A stretch of 64,000 bases of DNA from contig NC_092606.1 of the NCBI RefSeq assembly GCF_047663525.1, positions 2,168,501 through 2,232,500 on the forward strand, read 5' to 3'. The position numbers were made by a program, and so were the translations under genes. The first letter of the stretch is position 1. Each line of letters begins with the position of its first letter. The stretch is from Anas platyrhynchos (lineage: Eukaryota; Chordata; Aves; Anseriformes; Anatidae). This document shows, one piece after another, positions 26,701 to 38,312 of this stretch. The notes under the pieces are model-generated. The model searched no databases. It saw only the letters and a program-made list of their open reading frames with translations, and was not told the DNA's origin.

Positions 26701-29700
26701 ATGTATCTCTCATCTTCAAAAAAATTTTAAAAGCTTTTTAAAAGATCAAAGCACGCGTTTGAGAAAATGGCTTGGGAAAAATCCGCAAGGGCGGCATTTA
26801 GAAAATGAGAAGCCGTATGAAGGGCTGCGGGAAGATGCTAAAAGTACCCCGGGGATGGATGCTCCTGCAAAGACACAGCAGGAAATCGGGCAAGGCTGCC
26901 CTCAGCCACGTTCTTCATAAACTGGCACAGACCTGACAGCTTTGGGGCTGCCCAAACTGGAGCACCCCCTGGAGAGCCATCCATGCGGTATGTGCTCATG
27001 GGGCACCGCGGCTTGGGTCTGACACTTGTGAAATTCTTCTTGGTGTGCCACGAGGGATTCGGATGAGTCCCCCAAAAGAGGACGTGAGCTCCGAACACCG
27101 CGGGCTGCAGCACAGGACAAGGGGGCAGCGACACGAGGGGTGCTTTGACCAGCTGTGGCCATCACGGTGGAGCTGCCCACCCGCCCTCCTTAGCTTATGG
27201 CCTAGATGCACCAAGAGCAAGCTCTGTCTTGCTCAGAGACGGGCTCCTCTGCCACAGCTGACCAGAGAAATGCGCCCACAAATATCTGCCAAGATCCTGC
27301 TTTTCCTGTCTGGTTTCTCACCGCCTCAAACGGGAATCCGCACAGCTCCTTTCATCTCAGGCTCCCCTTGTGCTAACAAATTCTCTTTGAAAGCAAAGCA
27401 CCAAACACCACTGACACCCAGGCTGAGCTGAACGTGCTGCACACATCTCGAGGTGAAGCCACAGCCGTCACAGGCTCTTCAAAGCATCAGCTGCGGGTAA
27501 GTTTGCAAAAGGAGACTTATGTAAAGTAACTCTCTGAATTAGGGAGCTCGCGATATTTTTCCAGAGCATCAATCAAGTCCCTCAATTAATGTTCGCTCCC
27601 CTTAAAGGAAAGCAGACGCAAGAGGAGAAAAACAAGCAAAAATAAAAAGCTGCTTTTCCAGGTTTCATGAGCGATGAGTGACCACATATTGCACCAACAG
27701 AGGCGAGAGCAGGGGCACCTCCAGCCGCTGGAGATGAAGATGTGAAACGAGACCCAAGCAGCTCTGCACTTCTCCGTTATCACGGGATGCTTGCAAATGG
27801 CCTGACAGCTGCCCAGAGCTACTGGCTTACACCAGAAGAACACAACATAAGGAAAAAATAATGACACTGTAGGTGAAAATGTTTAACCTAGAGCCATTTA
27901 TTGCCATGGACGCAACAAATGAGCAAATGGGAAAAAAAAACACCAAGCACTGACACGTAAGTGAGACAGAGAAGAATACTTGGTTATGATGTTTACCATG
28001 TATTATTTAGTTGTCTAATTTTAAAGGTCCAAAGTGATGCCTGACATTTATGGGATGTTTTCCAAATGCTAAGAGTAGGTTCATATTCCCAAGGAAGGGT
28101 TAATGCTCCTTGTGCACGAGACACTCACAAAGGGCCCAGCACCGCGCATTTCGCTTCAGCCCTGGTAAAGCGGTTGTACAAAACTAATTGATATCAACAT
28201 TTCAGGGGACTCTTAGGGGGAGGAAAAAAAGAAAAGAGTCACGCAGGGCTTTATTTGGCCAACCATCCTATTAACTTCAGACACATTTAGTACGGAGAGA
28301 TTAAAGCCAGCAGAAGCCATTAGGTAATTTTTAATCTGACCTGCCATTCCTCGCAGGTACGTGCATCCCACGGCCTCAGCTTATGCTTAAACATATCGCT
28401 GCGCCCAGAAACCAGCTGGAAAGGAACTCAAGTCACCCCCGTTACTTTCTTTATCCAAAGGAAAGGAAGGAAGAAAAAAAAAACTACAAATAGCATCACG
28501 GTTGTGAAAGAAAACTGGGGGCTTACTGATCCTTCCACTGTACCGATTGGCAAGTTGGAAGGTTCGTTTAATTAAGCTTTAATACCAGTGCAACCGCACA
28601 GAGGAAGAGATATACACTGAGTACAGCACCAGGCTGGGGTTGTTCTAGCAGCTTCCACAGCGTGTTCAGAGACCATGGGCAAGATTCAGAGCTCCCTTTC
28701 CTTGTCTGTGCAATGGAGATAATCACAGCCAGCCCCTTCCGAGAGCCGCCAGGCACCTGGGGCTTTTTGCTTGCATACGATTATTGCTTCGGATTTCTTC
28801 CAGCTCCTTTTGTGTGGCTTCAGGTCCCCAGACAGGGCCTCCACAGGAGTCTGAGAGGAGTTTCCAAATGAATAAAACGGTAAAGTGATTCTCCTGCCCT
28901 CTCGTGAGCTTTCAATCAATGCTTTTACTCCTTGTTTGCAAACCGCTGTCCCTCAGCCCAGATCCTTTTCTGCTCCAAAACAAGGCACAACGGTGGGGAG
29001 AGGAGAGCATGGAAAATAAGCTTTAAGTGGAGAAGCAAAGTGCAGAACTCAGCTGGGGGCACCCATGTGAGAACCTAGGAGGAAGGAAGAAGCCTTACAC
29101 CCATTTTCAGAGTGTTTACCTGAGGTGCATCTGAAGCACTGACTGCCTATGGTACCCGACAGTGCTGTCGCAGCTCAATGTTGCCCCCACAGCTCCATCT
29201 CACACCGGCTGCCACCCAGGCTCTGCAGCTGGGCCCCAAAACCAGCGCCGTGCCTGCCCTTCACCCGCACAACCAGCCAGTAAATCGAAATGCATCAAAT
29301 CCTGCAGCAGAGGTTTGAGGCACACAGCGATACCCTGAACAGCTCAGGCGTGATTGAGGCCTGTGGAAGCCATCACCACACACCCACCCCAAATTGCGCC
29401 TGTTGCAACCAAACACCTCACCATGCTTTGTGTGTAAGACTTGGGAGCACTCACGAGGACAGCAGGGATCTGTCCCCAGCTCACCCGGGGGCTTTCCCTG
29501 TTCCCAGCCCCGTGTCCCTGCCTGTGGGGTGCACAAGTGGCTCCGGGCACCCCACCAGTGAGCTCTGAGCTCCTTGCACAGGGAACCAGCCCAGGAAGAT
29601 TTGAGCATCCTTCACTTCTTCGTAAGGATCCGTGAACATCCCATAGCCCAGCCCATGCCCACACCTCACTACAGCAAGCGGCGGCTGGCAGCAGGGCTGG

Positions 29701-32700
29701 CAAATGGCCGGCACTGCCTGGGAAGCGATGTGCCAGCAGCACGGCCCCACTGTGGGGCACACGATGGGCCTCCCCCTCAGCAGCCCATGGCACAGAGCTG
29801 GTTTCTTCCTCAGAGCCCCCAGACGGGCAGAGCTGGAGGTTTTCCCACAATCTCCCCCGGTGTCAGCAAACACCGAGCACCGCTGCCGCGAGGGCAGGGA
29901 ACGAGCCGTGAGCCCGCGCCTTGATCTGCCTCATCGGCTGCCGCTCCGCGCCCGTGTAATCCTAAACGAATCCTCTTCTGAAAGGAAAGATTAACGCAGA
30001 GCAGCCGGCCTTCCCTCGCGGGCTCGCCGGTCTCCCCCGCTGGCAGCATTCGGGTGGCAGGTCCCGAATTTTGAAGCGCTCCAGGTTCACGGCCTAGAGG
30101 CGAGCAACGGCTACGGCTCTGCCCTGACCGCGGGCACCGTGACGAGCACCGTGTGGGTGCCGACGTGACAGCGGCCGCACCCACGGCACTGCTAATCCCG
30201 AGCTAAGCCGCCAGCCCCAGCAGAGCCACGGCCGATTTGCACAAGCGTGAAGGGAGAGAAAGAGTCGGGGTGGAGGAGGCGAAAAACAGGTGGCTTCAGC
30301 AGCCACCCTGACCCTGTTTTACACAACGAGGCATTTCTGAAGCACACCTGGGGGAAGGAGGAGGAACAGAGGCAGGTCTAAAGCAACCCTTCCCCCACAC
30401 ACCTCAGCCTCAAGGATGAGGAAAGCCACCGGGACAGCAAAGCGGTCGTTCCCGCAGCAATTATGGCATCTCTTTCGTATCTCTCAGGGAAGGGTCTGGT
30501 CAGGGACAAGTGGCAATAAAAGTACCTCGGAGGCCTTGAGTCCCCAGCATCACGGAAACAAGGCCTTCCAGAGGCCAAGGAAATCCTGAAGGTCATTCAT
30601 TTACAAGTAGGCTGTGCCTTGGGATTATCCCGCCTGGAACTGCTCCTGCTGCCTTAAAAATAATTAATGGGGCTCCCTCACAGCCCAGCAGCCTTGCAAG
30701 CGGCGTGCCACAACGGGGGCTGAGGCAGGCACGGAGCCCCAGCAAACCTCTCCCTGAGCACAGGCGGGTTCAGCAGGGCCCTGGGGAATACAAGGAGGTC
30801 CCCGAGGAGGTTTGGGACCCCCGGCTGTGCCTCCCCATCCCACACGGCCCCAGCTCTGCTCCAAGAAGAGCTCCGATCCCTTCGGAGGCCGGACTGCAGG
30901 AAGGTGCAATCGATGGCTCAGCTTATCAGGGGGTATTTCTTGAGCAAGATCTAACCTTGACGAGGCAGTCCCTGGTTATAAACGCTACCTTTGATCGATA
31001 ACTGTCACAAGGGCATTAGAATTAATCAGTTAAAGCTGGTAATTTAAGCAGCATTTATTGCTTCCTGCACAGCTGTATCTCCTCCTCACCCCAACAACAA
31101 CACAAAAAATACCCAATGCCCATTAATAAACCTCTCCAAGGCTCTCCGAAACAGGTCATTGACCGAGGAGCCCTCGGCTCCCCTCGCCTGCTGAGCAGGC
31201 GACTCTGCGAGGGCAGGGGACGGGAGGGAAGGGCCAGGTAGTGCTGGGGAGCAGGGATCCCCCACTGAAACCATCCACTCTTAAAGAGGAAAAAATTAGA
31301 TTTAAAAATAAAATCTGATAATGGGGCTGGAAGGAGAGCTCCTGCCAGCAATTTTGCCCTTCTCTGCAAGTATATAAATGCATGAAATTAAATTTTACTA
31401 AAATCCAGCTGGTGCAACTCATGCAGTCAGGAGCACAACGCGACGTCCTGCAACCAGGGGGATCGCCAAAGCCTGGGTTTTCCACGAGGATCACATCACC
31501 AGGCGTCGTCTGCCAGCTCCTCAGAAACAGCACGCTGCTTCGAAACCCCTCTCCTTGCACAAAGCCCTCTCCCACCGCTAACAACAAACCCTCGAAGGCT
31601 GGGAGACCCCTCACACAAGGAGGCAAGGCAGTACCCAATGGGATTTCCTTGGAAAACGAGGCCACAGAGCGGCACGCGGGATTTCCTTCCCGTGGCACCG
31701 CTCCTTGCTGCCTGCTGCCACAAGCTCTCCTCGCAGGGTCACCTCAAACCTTCCTGAGCTCCAAAAGTGATGGAGAGTGTCCAAAGCTCCTCGTGAGCTT
31801 CACCCACACAGGTGAAGAAAACGGCAAACTAAAACTTCTAAAACTTAACTGGAAACTGAAGCCCAGTGAGCCTCCTGCACGCTCGAACCCAAGGGATGGG
31901 TGACAGGGACCTGTGATTGCGGTGGGGGGGCGGGTGGCTGCCACCAGAGCTTGGCCTTATAGGCTACAAAAAACCCTCTTTGCTAATTCAGTGAAGCTCA
32001 CTCCTGACTTGAAACACACGCGGACATCCAAAGAGCAGAAAACACTCGGGAAAAGCAGATGCCAAAACGTATTCGACAGCTGCTGGCACCTCCGGGCTTC
32101 TCACTTAGAGCAAGCTTTCAACCCAAATTATCTTCTGGCATGCCAGAGTAAAACAAAGCCATTTTAATTATATTTGGTCCCTCTACGCCTGATGACAGCA
32201 CACGAGGCACCGTCGGGCAGCCCCCGAGCTGCCAGGGGGGCACAAGGAGCCGGGAGCCAGGCTGCAGGAGGCTCAGCACCGGGCTGTAAACGCTCGGTCA
32301 CAGCCACACACGACCACAGAGGGGACACCTGGCTGCCAGGGCGAGCTCTTGCCATGCCCACACCTATGATGATGTGCCAGAAGAAAAGTCAAAGCCAGCT
32401 CCGAGAGGAGAGGACACGGTGCACCACCGTGGTCGGCTGGAGCTGCAACTCAGCCATCATCACGCGTGGGGAGGGAAAGGGAGAAAATCCTGCAGCTTTG
32501 GTGAGCCGCTACCGTTTGTATTTCAGAATTCAAATCAAGAGCCCTGGACTCGTGGCACAGGCTCAACACCAAAACCACAACTCTGCAATTCCCTCGTTAT
32601 CGTGCCTCCAGCCCTTATCTGATTTTCCAAGAGATTAAGAAATCTTGACATCATATTTATTGCCCGAGTTAAACTCCTCACAAGACAATGTCCTCTTTCG

Positions 32701-35643
32701 GTCGTTTACTTTAGGTTATAAAACCACCACGGAGTGCTTCCAGCTACCTTGCCTTAAAATGGATGACTCCAGTGCCTGCAACTAACGAAAACACAGGCTT
32801 CGTGCTACAAAGCGAGCACTGTAACACTGTTTTTAAACTCTGCCGTTTGCTCTATTTCCATCTCCAGATGCCTTGATTTGTTTTTGGGTTCACTTCTCTG
32901 CACATCACCGTTCACAGTGGTATTTAGCGAATTATTTGATTTTAATAGAGCGAAAAGATTTGTCCTGCAGCCACCTCTGCCGAGATGCTCCAGCCTCTCC
33001 TTTGCCCGCATCCCCTCTCCACCCGAACAAGGACTCAGAAAATCAAACAGCAGAGGTGGCAGTGGGCATTTTGTGGGTAGAGCTGGCTATAGGACAGCTG
33101 AGCACCCCAAGGACAGGCCGGCAGCCTGAACCTTCCCATTTCCCTCCGAGCACTGTGCCCCATCAGGACGGCTTCCTACAGCCACGTCCAAAGTCCTAAG
33201 TCCCACTGCGGGCTCAATAGTCTGCGGCCTGAATATCTTTTGAGGAAAAAAGGAAATAAAAGCTGAAGCTCCTGGAGGAAAGCTTGGTTACCGTGCAGAA
33301 GTCTGCCCCAAAGGCGTGGCAGGACACAGCAGGCAGCCTCTGCCCCTGCACAGGCACCGGTCCGAGGGATGGACCCGATCCCAGAGCGACCTTGGGCCAC
33401 TCCGAGCTCCACCACCTTCCCTTCCCCGGGCGAGCAGCATCTCTGGGACTTTCTTCCTCTTTAAGGAAACATGCTTGACAATAAATAAAACCAGAATAGC
33501 AACAGAGCAAAACACAGTCCAGACACCTACCAAAACAAACGGCTGTGCGCTGCAAACACAGTTTGGTCCTCAGAGAGCCTGGGAGAAAGAACCAAGCAGG
33601 GACAAACATTGGCGGTGTTGTTTAACTCAAGCTCCTGAAGGGTGACAGTAACAAGAGCCGCGGAGACAGCGAGCACTCGGCACCGCAGCAGCCCGGGCAG
33701 ATCGCCTGCTGCATGGCCATGTTGTGTGCGGACCCAAATACAGAGGCAAGGCCCTTAGAAGAGCCCCCTTGTCTCAAATATAAATCATGTTTTTGCCAGG
33801 GAAGCGTCGGAAAGGAAGGTTTTCAGAACACGTCTGGAGTACAGCAGGATAAAGCAAGTTTCATTGATTTTGATCAAGTTTCTTTGGGGTCTCTTGAAAT
33901 GTTTCCCTTAGATTTGAATGCCCAAACCAGGCTGGGAAATGAGGGAAGCAGAGAAGAGGCACAGGGCGAAGTTGCCCATTTGAGGCCAGACCCTCAGCCT
34001 CCCCACACACGGAGTGGGGGCTCCTGAGGACCCCCAGCAGGAGGGAGAACGGGGCTGCCCAGCCCCATGGAAGCAATTAACGGGGTATTGGGAACAGGGA
34101 GACATTGCAAATGGCTCGTGAGAGGGGAACGGGATGCAGCAGCATCCTTCACCAGCCTCCGCGAGGCTACAGCAGGGTATGAACGGGCAGGAGCTCTGTA
34201 AGGCACAGCACCAAGGCACTGGGAAAGCCCAAGCAGAAGCAAGCCCCAAAGGCCAGTTAAATCAGTTATACCGGCCGGTTTTCTGCCCTCTGCAAGCGGC
34301 ATCCTTCTGACTGATGGTGAAGAAGGGGAAAAGTTTTGTTTCTTCCGACCTTCCCCTTTTTTAACCCCGCTCCTCAGCAGCACCAATGCCAACTTTGTTC
34401 CCGGGGGTTTTTGCACGATTTATTGGCGGTGTGGTCAGCAGTGCCCTGAGTCCTTATTGCCCTTGCTAAGGGAATAAAAGCAGGGGATGTTCGGAAAGAT
34501 CACCCGCGCTGTCAGCAGGCTGCGAGGCTTTGTGCTGACTCCGGCTTTTCTCCTCCCGCAGAGGCTCAGCTTTCGCTCCCATGGTCTCATCCAGCTCCAC
34601 ATCAGTTAAGATCTGAGTTTCCCACGTAACGCAAACAATCAAAAAGGAAAAAAAAACAAACAAAAAACAACAATACTCGGCGCTTTCTTACACCATATGA
34701 AGTAGGAGAACAAAACGGGAGCTGGGCTCGCTTGCCTTGCTGCCCATTTTGTCCTGCACCTGCTGGGGAAGGCAAACCCCCGATGCTGTGCCCATGGGCG
34801 CAGTGACACCGGCTCGCGGCTGTCCCACCCAGATTCGGGAGGTGCTGCTAGGAAAGTCCCCAGAGGCTGCAAACGGGGGGATCTCGGCCTTGCTGAGAGA
34901 GAAGCGAGGTTTCGCTGGGCTGCTGTGAGGTGCAGCCAGACACAAGCCGGGGACACCACGGGAGCTGTTGCTTTCGCACACCTTTATTCCTAAACCAGCG
35001 TGGGGAGGTTTCAGACTTAGTTGTGGGGATGTTTGGAGTAGGGAGAGCAAACACAGCGGGCTCTGATCTCATTTTGGAATTGCCCCACAGGCGCTGCACC
35101 TCCAGAACAGCAGCGTTGGGGCTGAAGGCAGGGGGGAGCCCCCAGCAGCGACCCCCAGGTCGCCCCCCAACACCAGCTGGGGGAACAAAACCCAGGACAG
35201 CCCCGCCGCGCCCCACCCCACCCTGTAAGGGCAGGGAAAACACCCCCCGGCCCCACAGCCTGCCTCCAGCGCCCACCCCCACCCCCGGGACCCCCCCCCA
35301 TCGCCCCCCACCCCCTCCCCACGCCCCCCGGCGGCGAGGCCTCGAGGGGCAGCCGCCCCCCGCGGGCCCTGCGCTAGGCGGTGCCGGGGAACAGGAGGGG
35401 ACCAGGGGCACGCGGAGCCCCCCGCAGCCGAAACACCCCCGGGGGAGGCTCGCAGGGACCCCCCCCCCCGTGCCAGGCTACCCGGTGCCGCCGCCCCCCC
35501 GCTGCCGGTACCTCGATCTTGTCGACGCTGCGGGCGCAGCCCACCACCTTCATGCCGTGCTGCACCAGCGCCCGCGCCACGGCCGCGCCGATGCCCACCG
35601 AGGCGCCGGTGACCAGCGCCACGCGCCCGGCCCAGCGCTCCAT
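14756..35643 (-). CDS. DHRS11: DHRS11, dehydrogenase/reductase SDR family member 11 (7 exons, 255 aa)
   Basis: Coding exons on the minus strand are 35643-35512, 24462-24253, 18215-18121, 17633-17504, 16818-16726, 15897-15832 and 14797-14756. All are GT..AG and join in frame to a 255-aa product (human is about 260). It is a classical short-chain dehydrogenase/reductase. Visible motifs are the Rossmann TGASVGIG at 12-19, D65 (CDLSN), NNAG at 91-94, N116, S146, the catalytic pair Y161/K165 (YSATK) and ISPG at 191-194. The Arg-rich turn CARS after the second strand fits NADP(H) preference. The human enzyme reduces 17-keto steroids and other carbonyls. The start is the ATG at 35643, in the context of human MERW. 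A GTG lies two codons upstream and is not needed. Introns 1 (11.0 kb) and 2 (6.0 kb) are long while the rest are about 1 kb or less. All catalytic residues are present. Confidence 0.95.
17290..17330 (-). repeat. possible MIR-core fragment
   Basis: GGGAAACTGAGGCATGGAG matches the most conserved part of the MIR core in reverse orientation, within DHRS11 intron 4. The matching stretch is short, so chance cannot be excluded. Confidence 0.3.
17912..18005 (+). repeat. CR1 LINE 3' end
   Basis: Typical avian CR1 3'-terminal words appear in order: ATGGTTTAATGGTGGACTTG, GGCAGTG.TAGGTTAA, GGCTGGACCAGATGATCTTA, GAGGTCTTTTCCCATCTAAA and TGAGTCTATGATTCTG. The element is 5'-truncated, as usual for CR1, and sits in DHRS11 intron 3 (17634-18120), antisense to the gene. 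Divergence is moderate. Traces may extend left to about 17850. Confidence 0.85.
18216..24252 (-). other. DHRS11 intron 2 (6.0 kb)
   Basis: No exon was found between the exon coding VNVMAVSIC and the exon coding the NNAG motif. It contains an A-rich tract at 22116-22150 and an (AATA)n run at about 24115-24145. Many Cys/Pro-rich short open frames here are artefacts of moderately G+C-rich DNA. Confidence 0.55.
22116..22150 (+). repeat. A-rich low-complexity tract
   Basis: An uninterrupted A run of 18 is followed by (A)nG repeats. No poly(A) signal or gene-like sequence lies just upstream, so it is not convincingly a retrocopy tail. Confidence 0.8.
24463..35511 (-). other. DHRS11 intron 1 (11 kb), rich in AT islands
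   Basis: No further exon is recognised. The intron alternates G+C-rich DNA with sharply bounded AT-rich islands containing TAAT, GATAAG/TTATC and TTTAAA words. The clearest are at about 25100-25330, 26690-26830, 27480-27620, 27870-28340, 30950-31080, 32590-32960 and 33830-33910. Their look is that of conserved non-coding elements, which often fill introns of genes neighbouring a developmental regulator. LHX1 would be such a regulator here. This rests on composition alone. The C-rich last 300 bases belong to the promoter CpG island. Confidence 0.45.
28665..28730 (+). repeat. MIR-family SINE fragment
   Basis: The plus strand shows AGACCATGGGCAAG, then CCCTTTCCTTGTCTGTGCAA and TGGAGATAATCA. These follow the MIR core order (TGACCTTGGGCAAG, TTTCCTCATCTGTAAAATGG, GGATAATA) as I remember it. 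Head and tail are not recognisable. The fragment lies in DHRS11 intron 1. Confidence 0.6.
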
Positions 35644-35870
35644 GGCCACGGCCCCCGCACGGCCCGGCCCGGCCCGGCCCCGCCGCCCCGCACAATGCGC
35701 CGCCCGCCGCCGCCGGGACCACGCCCCCAGCCACGCCCCCTCGCGCGGGACACGCCCCTTTCACTACGCCACGCCCCCTCGGGCCTGAACCACGCCCCCT
35801 CGGGCGATAAGCCACGCCCACGTGTCTATAGGCCACGCCCCCCTCCGTAGACCTGAGGGCTCGTGGCCTT
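35050..35870 (-). promoter_or_regulatory. DHRS11: DHRS11 CpG-island promoter
   Basis: Very G+C-rich DNA with dense CpG spans the start of intron 1, exon 1 (ATG at 35643) and about 225 bases upstream. No TATA box is seen. Seven CACGCCC (CACCC/GC-box, Sp/KLF-type) motifs upstream of the ATG form a periodic array listed separately. The island ends abruptly at an A+T block. Confidence 0.7.
35719..35841. repeat. about 21-bp tandem GC-box array upstream of DHRS11
   Basis: CCACGCCC-type motifs start at about 35719, 35731, 35751, 35769, 35790, 35812 and 35833. The last five are spaced 18-22 bases apart. Copies 4 and 5 share the longer unit CCACGCCCCCTCGGGC, so this is a degenerate minisatellite rather than independent sites. 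Such boxes bind Sp/KLF factors and would plausibly help drive DHRS11. Confidence 0.75.
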
Positions 35871-36412
35871 TATTTCTGTATTTTATATATTTTATGTAAA
35901 CTATATAAATTATATAATTATATTATTTATATTTATATAAACTATATAAACTATATATTTATTATATCATTTCTTTTATATAAATTATACTAAATATAGT
36001 ACACATACACCAAATTTTTCTATGCATATCAATATTAATATATAATTTTAATACATAATATTAACATATAGTATATTTTATACTGTATAATGATATTTTT
36101 AATATTATATATTAATACTAAATATTATATATTAATATTATACGTAATATTACATATAATATTAATACTATATATTAATTTCATATATTAAAAATTAAAT
36201 AATAATGTAATATTATTTATTAATACTAATATATTCATATTATACATATTACTTACATATATTAATATATAATATTAATACATATATGAATATTAAATAT
36301 TCTTTAAATTTTGCACATTTTTGTAGTTTATATAAACTACATATATATATAAACTATACTATATAAACTATATAATTATATATATATACACACTTTATTT
36401 ATATATTTAGCA
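35869..36412. repeat. A+T-only low-complexity block
   Basis: About 540 bases are almost entirely A and T, built of TATAT, ATATTA and TTAATA words, with only scattered C or G. It starts right after the G+C-rich DHRS11 promoter. It is probably an expanded AT-rich satellite-like tract. Two short segments inside it (about 36006-36040 and 36287-36318) match the GGNBP2 3' end. Confidence 0.85.
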
Positions 36413-37886
36413 CATTTCAGGTTCTGTGCATCAAAAATGCAGCGCGGTAGGGGAGGAGCTGCATGGGGGAGCTGGGGAGAAGGGGCGGGATGGAGCCCCC
36501 TGCTCCGGAGCTGCTGTGCTGTCCTCCGTGGGTCTTCCCGAGGGGGCTGTGGGACCGTGGCATTTAAACCAGATCATTTAAACCAGCTCACTTCATCGCT
36601 CCAGCTGCGGGAGAAGCACAGAGCAACAAGCAGCCCACGTGGAAGCGATAGCTTCAGCCCACCAAGGACACGCAGCCTGTGAACCAAGTCCTTGTGCCAG
36701 CACAGCACGGGCAGCTGGTTCAGCTCGCTGAGGTTAAAGGCATTTAATGGTAGCTGACAAACCGTGTACTTGGCTAAAGAGAGCTCCTCCTCACCTTGCA
36801 AAGAGGAAGAGGTTCCCATCTTTAAATGCTTGAACCACCACAGCAAACGTTTGCAAGTAGCTGAGTCCGTTTTCATGCTGAATCTGGGCAACAGAGCACC
36901 TGCAGCTTCAGAGGAAGCTGAAGATTCCTTTGCCTGGATTTCACATTAAATCAGGACTCAGTAAAGATGTGCATGTTGTTCATTACTCTCAGTAAATCAG
37001 CTCTCAGGGTGCATTGTTAAGAGCTCTGGGCAAATTAGGCACCTACAAGCAGCGTGACGCTTTCCAGCACGAGCAGCTGAAGCATGAAGTAAAGCCAAGA
37101 AAACAAACCTCCCTCCCTCTATCAGAAACAACAGAAAGCCACAGTAAAAATAAATAAATCTGCTTATAGCCTCCAAAAAGGTTTTTCCTCTTAAATTATT
37201 GAACGGCTTGGGTTGGGGTGGGAGTCACATGGGCTGAATTTGGATGCCTACCATATACAACTGTATCTGCACCTCCAATTTATTCAGTATCAGGTTTTAA
37301 ACCTTTATTTTTTATTCTGTTTTAATCTCCCACATTCCAAATCATCCTCTTACAACCAAGTCATTCCGTTAGATACCATGTTCGTAAGAACAAGATTTGG
37401 TTTAAGAGGTATTTATGTAAAAGCACTCATGTTCTGTCCCCCTAACAGAGCTCATTATTTCGTTAAGAAAACATCAAGGTGCTTTGGAAACCTGCTTTTT
37501 GTTTGAGTGCCACACGGACGTGTATTATCTACGACTGTGGAAGCAGAACAGCCACTGACAGAGCGGTGCCAGCCAGGCTGGGCGCAGTGCCACGCTGACA
37601 CAACCAAGCTATTACAGACCCCGTTGTTTGGGAGTGACTTGAAGACCCCTAGACCACACGATGGTGACTCGCACAGCCTGGTGGGCTGGTTTTCCTGAGT
37701 GCCACTGAACTCGCTATGCCTTTCCCAGGCAAGTTTCCTTCTCTTACAGTTATCTCCAAGAAGCTACACAGCCTGAAGCAACAGCTTTCCCTCTGCACTG
37801 AACAGCAAGGATTCAAACCTCTGGGAAAGGCTGTTTAAAGCAGGAACATGTACACCAACTTTTACTATGCATATTAATAAATATTC
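36413..37886. other. intergenic DNA between the AT block and the GGNBP2 3' end
   Basis: No exon, RNA gene or transposon is recognised. Short open frames on both strands have no protein-like features. Confidence 0.5.
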
Positions 37887-37892
37887 TTTATT
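37887..37892 (-). other. GGNBP2: candidate GGNBP2 poly(A) signal
   Basis: This is AATAAA on the minus strand, about 425 bases past the GGNBP2 stop codon, in AT-rich DNA. It is the nearest clear canonical signal. Further AATAAA words lie near 37303. Confidence 0.5.
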
Positions 37893-38312
37893 TAAATTTT
37901 GCACATTGCGCTTTAACATATTACATCCAAAACATTTTGCAAATGGATGTCTACTTTGTAAAATCTTATATTCAGCTCATTGTCATTCTGTACAGAATTA
38001 TAGGTACAACATTACTTTGCCACTAGTTTGCTTTTTGTAAGTCTCACAGTAAGAGAAACATTTAATGAAAAGAGATGGCTTAAATTATAAGAGAGGCTTG
38101 CACAGCTACTCAACTAAAGATACAAGCCTGAAGAAAGAACAAAATTAATGAAATCACCTCCACCAGCCTCCCCCAAAAAAAGAAAAAAAAAAAAAGAATC
38201 ACATTAATTTAAGATAAAATTTTGCCATAAGTCACTAAATTAAGTTTTTGAAAGAGAAGGCGCAGTAGTCATCTTGAGAATTTCAATGAAAGACAGAGCT
38301 ATTTTATTGTAT

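Noticed and set aside
35374-35649. Upstream GTG two codons before the DHRS11 ATG as a start
   Set aside because: The ATG at 35643 matches the human MERW context and a GTG start is unnecessary.
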